Shown: positions 21,440-24,201 of the stretch, piece by piece | Layout: the number at the start of each line of letters is the position of its first letter | How positions within the stretch are numbered: position 1 is the first letter of the stretch | Assembly: GCA_023434855.1 (NCBI GenBank) | Contig: JAEYSJ010000178.1 | Span: 1 to 24,201, forward strand | Reading direction: 5' to 3' | Source: Bacillota bacterium | GTDB lineage: Bacteria; Bacillota_C; Negativicutes; JAEYSJ01 | DNA: 24,201 nt | Translations under genes and position numbers: made by a program | The notes under the pieces: generated by a model | Seen by the model: only the letters and a program-made list of their open reading frames with translations | What the model was told of the DNA's origin: nothing | The model's database searches: none

Positions 21440-22765
21440 ATGAGTTGTATTTGTCCAGGGGCTGTAACTCAGGATATTCTGAAGAAAACGAAAAAACACC
21501 CGTGCTATTCCGCCGAAGCGCACCACAAATATGCACGCATTCACTTGCCGGTGGCGCCGAGTTGCAACATACAATGTAATTATTGCAACCGTAGGTTTGA
21601 TTGTGTGAATGAAAGCCGTCCAGGAGTAACCAGCGAAGTTTTGACACCGGAGCTTGCCGGCAAAAAATTTGAATGGGTCAAAGAAAAAATTGAAGAAGTG
21701 AGTGTTGTCGGCATTGCCGGCCCCGGAGATGCGCTGGCTGACTGGTGCTTTACCAGGCAGACTATTGAGAATATTAAAGAAAGAAATACGGATGTCACTT
21801 TTTGCTTATCTACCAACGGGTTGAAGTTGTCGGAGTATGGTCCGGAAATTGTTAAACTTGGCATTAACCACGTTACCGTGACTGTCAATGCGGTTGATCC
21901 GGCAATAGGTGCCAAAATATATCAGTATGTTTTGTATAAAGGAATAAAATATGAGGGAATTGCCGCGGCTGAATTGTTGCTTAAGAATCAGTTGGCAGGT
22001 ATCGAATATTTAGCAAAACATGGGGTTTTAGTCAAAATCAATATCGTCATGATAAAAGGTCTTAATGATCATCATATTCCGGAAGTGGTCAGGAAAGTAA
22101 AAGAATTAGGCGTGTTTATTACCAATATCATGCCGCTCATTCCTGCACAGGGCAGCGCCTTCGAGCATTTCCCCCAGACCAGCATGAAAGAAATTAATGA
22201 ATTACGCAATATTTGCCAATTGGATATCCAGCAAATGCGTCATTGCCAGCAGTGCCGGGCTGACGCCATTGGACGGTTGAATGAAGACCGGTCACTGGAG
22301 TTTCGTATGTGCAATCGTTCGGTAGAAGACAAAGAGGTGCAAAATGTGACCAAGAGACAATATAGGATTGCCGTAACATCCAAGTATGGGAAACTGGTTG
22401 ACCAGCATTTTGGACACGCGGAAAAGTTTATTATTTATCAGGGGGATGGCCAGAATTTTCGTGTGCTGGAGAATCGTTCAGCAAGCAAATATTGCGCCGG
22501 TATGGCTGAATGTGATGAAGAAGAGGCGCGGCGGGACAGCATCCTTGACGCCTTGCGGGATTGCGACGCAGTCTTGACTATGCGTATTGGCTATCATGTG
22601 AAAGAGAAACTTGACAGAAGGGGTATTTGCAGTGTGGAGTTTTGCGATAGTATCGAAAATGGTCTGCGGCATGCGGTAAATCATTTAGCAGAGAAGACAA
22701 CGGCAGTGAAGGAGGAGGCGGAGATTAATGAAAGAACGGCAGAACAATCTCGGGCAGTTCATTGA
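21440..22765 (+). CDS. nifB: NifB cofactor-core synthase with C-terminal NifX-like domain
   Basis: Radical SAM enzyme making the 8Fe carbide cluster (NifB-co), the precursor of nitrogenase-type cofactors. 441 aa. The N-terminal ~300 residues are a canonical NifB: HPCYSAEAHHKYARIHLPVA, the SAM cluster motif Cys42/Cys46/Cys49 (CNIQCNYC), NESRPGV, GIAGPGD, CLSTNG and MRHCQQCRADAIGRL. Residues about 308-415 form a NifX/NafY-like domain (YRIAVTSKYGKLVDQHFGHA...), which in relatives binds cofactor precursors. ATG 21440 follows AAGGAGGTG. It lies between the Fe protein and component 1 genes, implying a dedicated cofactor supply. Its end overlaps a 26-codon ORF. Confidence 0.93.
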   Translation: MSCICPGAVTQDILKKTKKHPCYSAEAHHKYARIHLPVAPSCNIQCNYCNRRFDCVNESRPGVTSEVLTPELAGKKFEWVKEKIEEVSVVGIAGPGDALADWCFTRQTIENIKERNTDVTFCLSTNGLKLSEYGPEIVKLGINHVTVTVNAVDPAIGAKIYQYVLYKGIKYEGIAAAELLLKNQLAGIEYLAKHGVLVKINIVMIKGLNDHHIPEVVRKVKELGVFITNIMPLIPAQGSAFEHFPQTSMKEINELRNICQLDIQQMRHCQQCRADAIGRLNEDRSLEFRMCNRSVEDKEVQNVTKRQYRIAVTSKYGKLVDQHFGHAEKFIIYQGDGQNFRVLENRSASKYCAGMAECDEEEARRDSILDALRDCDAVLTMRIGYHVKEKLDRRGICSVEFCDSIENGLRHAVNHLAEKTTAVKEEAEINERTAEQSRAVH

Positions 22766-22808
22766 TGTTTCCAGAGACATTATTCCAGCATTGAAAAACT
22801 TTGTTTAA
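22728..22808 (+). CDS. Possible 26-aa ORF overlapping the nifB end
   Basis: ATG 22728 to TAA 22808 encodes MKERQNNLGQFIDVSRDIIP and six more residues. A purine-rich GGAGGAGGCGGAG stretch precedes it. It is short and of no known family; it could be a real small protein, a translation-coupling device, or chance. The rest of the gap to 22905 shows no other feature except the GGAGGG site of the next gene. Confidence 0.25.
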   Translation: MKERQNNLGQFIDVSRDIIPALKNFV

Positions 22809-22905
22809 TAATGCCTACCTTAATTGGTGCTGGCTGACTTCCAATAAATTCAGATTGTGTGTTTCCTTATTAAATGTTCAATAAAAAGAATGTGGAGGGA
22901 GAAAA

Positions 22906-24201
22906 ATGACGGAAAAAAGATTTAATGATGAGGAAATTGATTTGCGGGCCAATACCTGCCCTACCCGTGAACAAAGGGCTAATGGGATAAATGCCTATTG
23001 CGGCATGGCTTCCCAACTCGTCAGGGATGTAAGGGAAGGAAAACTGCAAAATTGCGAACGGAAATTTCAACAAACATCAGGCTGCATACTTAACTTCTAT
23101 TTAACAGTAAGAATATGTACGATTCGTGATGCGGCAGTAGTGTTTCATGCTCCGGTTGGGTGCTCATCATCGGCATTAGGGTATCGCGAATTATTCCGGG
23201 GAATTCCGGTAGAACTGGGTCGGGCTGCCAAATTTGATCTCCAATGGATGACTACCAATATTAATGAGAAAGACGTGGTTTATGGTGGTGCGGATAAGTT
23301 AAGTAAGACAATCCTGGAAGCAGAGCGGCGTTATTCGCCCAAGGCTATTTTTGTGCTGACATCCTGCACTTCAGGAATTATTGGTGAGGATATTGAAGGG
23401 ATAGTCAATGATGTGCAGCCTCTGGTCAAGTCCAAGATAGTGCCGATCCATTGTGAAGGCGTACGTTCCCGGCTTATGCAAACAGGCTATGATGCATTTT
23501 GGCATGGAGTATTAAAATATTTGGTAAAAAAACCGGAGAAAAAACAACATGATTTGATCAACGTAGCCAGTATGCTTTCCTACACTTGGCAGGACAGGCG
23601 GGAATTAACCCGGTTATTAGGAAAGATTGGGCTGCGGCCTAATTTCGTGCCGGAATTTGCTACCGTCTCTCAATTTGAAGAATTATCGGAAGCGGTGTTG
23701 ACTGCGCCATTATGTCCTACTTATACTGACTATATTTCGCGGGGGCTGAGTCAGGAATACGGGATTCCTTATTTTCTTTATCCGTCGCCAATGGGGATTG
23801 CACATACCGATGAGTGGCTGCGGACAGTCGCCAAATTTACCGGCAAAGAAGAACAGGTGGAAGAATTGATTGCTGAAGAGCATAAGGTTTGGCTGCCGAA
23901 GCTGGAGCTTATTAAAGAAGAGTTTGCCAAATTAAAAGGAAATGGTGAGAAAGTTACTATTCTGGGAGCCTTGGGCCAGGGCCGGGTGTTAGCTCAGGTG
24001 CCTTATTTTGATGAGTTGGGTATTGAATCACGGGTGGCTACCTGCCAGGATTTTGACAATCTTGTTCTGGAAGAAACAGAAAGACTGATTGAGGAAGTGG
24101 GTGATTTTGAAATCCTGATTAACACCTTCCAGGCTGCCGAGCAAGCTCACATAAGCAGGACCAAAGATCCGGATATGGTACTGACCTGCCCCTTTCAGGG
24201 T
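22906..24201 (+). CDS. Nitrogenase-like component 1 alpha subunit (NifD/MarD-type), partial
   Basis: The first 432 residues of a NifD-family oxidoreductase, cut by the window end. P-cluster cysteines are at 60 (TSGCILN), 86 (APVGCSSS) and 154 (LTSCTSGIIGED), almost the NifD numbering. The segment MTTNINEKDVVYGGADKL matches NifD's 'SDFQEKDIVFGGDKKL'. Cys270 (APLCPTYTDYISRGL) aligns with the cofactor ligand Cys275 of Azotobacter NifD. Where NifD has Gln191 and His195 this protein has Met191 and Tyr195 (CEGVRSRLMQTGYDAFWHG), which argues against N2 reduction. The residue equivalent to His442 should lie just past the window. GGAGGG precedes the ATG. A NifK/MarK-like partner should follow. Methylthio-alkane reductase is the best precedent; an undescribed reductase is possible. 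Confidence 0.87.
   Translation, partial: MTEKRFNDEEIDLRANTCPTREQRANGINAYCGMASQLVRDVREGKLQNCERKFQQTSGCILNFYLTVRICTIRDAAVVFHAPVGCSSSALGYRELFRGIPVELGRAAKFDLQWMTTNINEKDVVYGGADKLSKTILEAERRYSPKAIFVLTSCTSGIIGEDIEGIVNDVQPLVKSKIVPIHCEGVRSRLMQTGYDAFWHGVLKYLVKKPEKKQHDLINVASMLSYTWQDRRELTRLLGKIGLRPNFVPEFATVSQFEELSEAVLTAPLCPTYTDYISRGLSQEYGIPYFLYPSPMGIAHTDEWLRTVAKFTGKEEQVEELIAEEHKVWLPKLELIKEEFAKLKGNGEKVTILGALGQGRVLAQVPYFDELGIESRVATCQDFDNLVLEETERLIEEVGDFEILINTFQAAEQAHISRTKDPDMVLTCPFQG

Noticed and set aside
20533..24201. Ordinary nitrogen-fixing nif operon
   Set aside because: The H protein is divergent, the D homolog lacks the catalytic Gln/His pair, there is no sigma-54 promoter, and no nifI genes lie between the visible subunit genes.

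Overview
The window looks like chromosome of a low-to-medium GC, anaerobic Firmicute. It fits Negativicutes of the Sporomusa/Pelosinus type best. This rests on strong AGGAGG ribosome binding sites at nearly every gene, a T-box leader, citramalate-route isoleucine synthesis, many short intrinsic terminators, and nitrogenase-family genes. The taxon is inferred, not shown.

Layout. Bases 1-2160 are gene-poor. They hold the edge of a transposase, two small hypothetical genes on the minus strand, three copies of a CACGGAG-type repeat (two facing each other), a degenerate ~41-bp tandem repeat array, and then a promoter and T-box leader. The T-box specifier reads ATC (Ile). It governs cimA-leuC-leuD-leuB (2179-6689), a compact operon that makes 2-oxobutyrate from pyruvate and acetyl-CoA for isoleucine.

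Bases 6978-16703 are ordinary single-gene units separated by clear terminators: a membrane PAS-GGDEF-EAL protein, a D-2-hydroxyacid dehydrogenase, an MFS plus EamA transporter pair, a class V aminotransferase/cysteine desulfurase-like enzyme, an ASCH-domain protein, aspartate 4-decarboxylase, and a small membrane protein. The EamA gene carries a perfect 19-bp-arm palindrome inside its reading frame.

Bases 16915-24201 are the most interesting part. A five-TM protein joins a probable heme-b membrane domain to a sulfite-oxidase-type molybdopterin domain, with a twin-arginine motif in mid-protein. A CPA1 antiporter follows, then a protein with two YezD/DUF2292-like repeats, then a nitrogenase-like cluster: an Fe protein (NifH homolog), NifB fused to a NifX-like domain, and an alpha-subunit (NifD) homolog cut by the window end. 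The NifD homolog keeps the three P-cluster cysteines and the cofactor-ligand cysteine. It has Met and Tyr where N2-fixing enzymes have the catalytic Gln and His. It is therefore probably not a dinitrogenase but a nitrogenase-like reductase carrying a NifB-type cofactor. Methylthio-alkane reductase (Mar) is the nearest described precedent I can think of. Three consecutive units (antiporter, YezD-like, Fe protein) each have an intrinsic terminator directly before the ribosome binding site, which suggests control by attenuation. The leader before the Fe protein also has a separate two-stem structured element that I cannot match to a known riboswitch.
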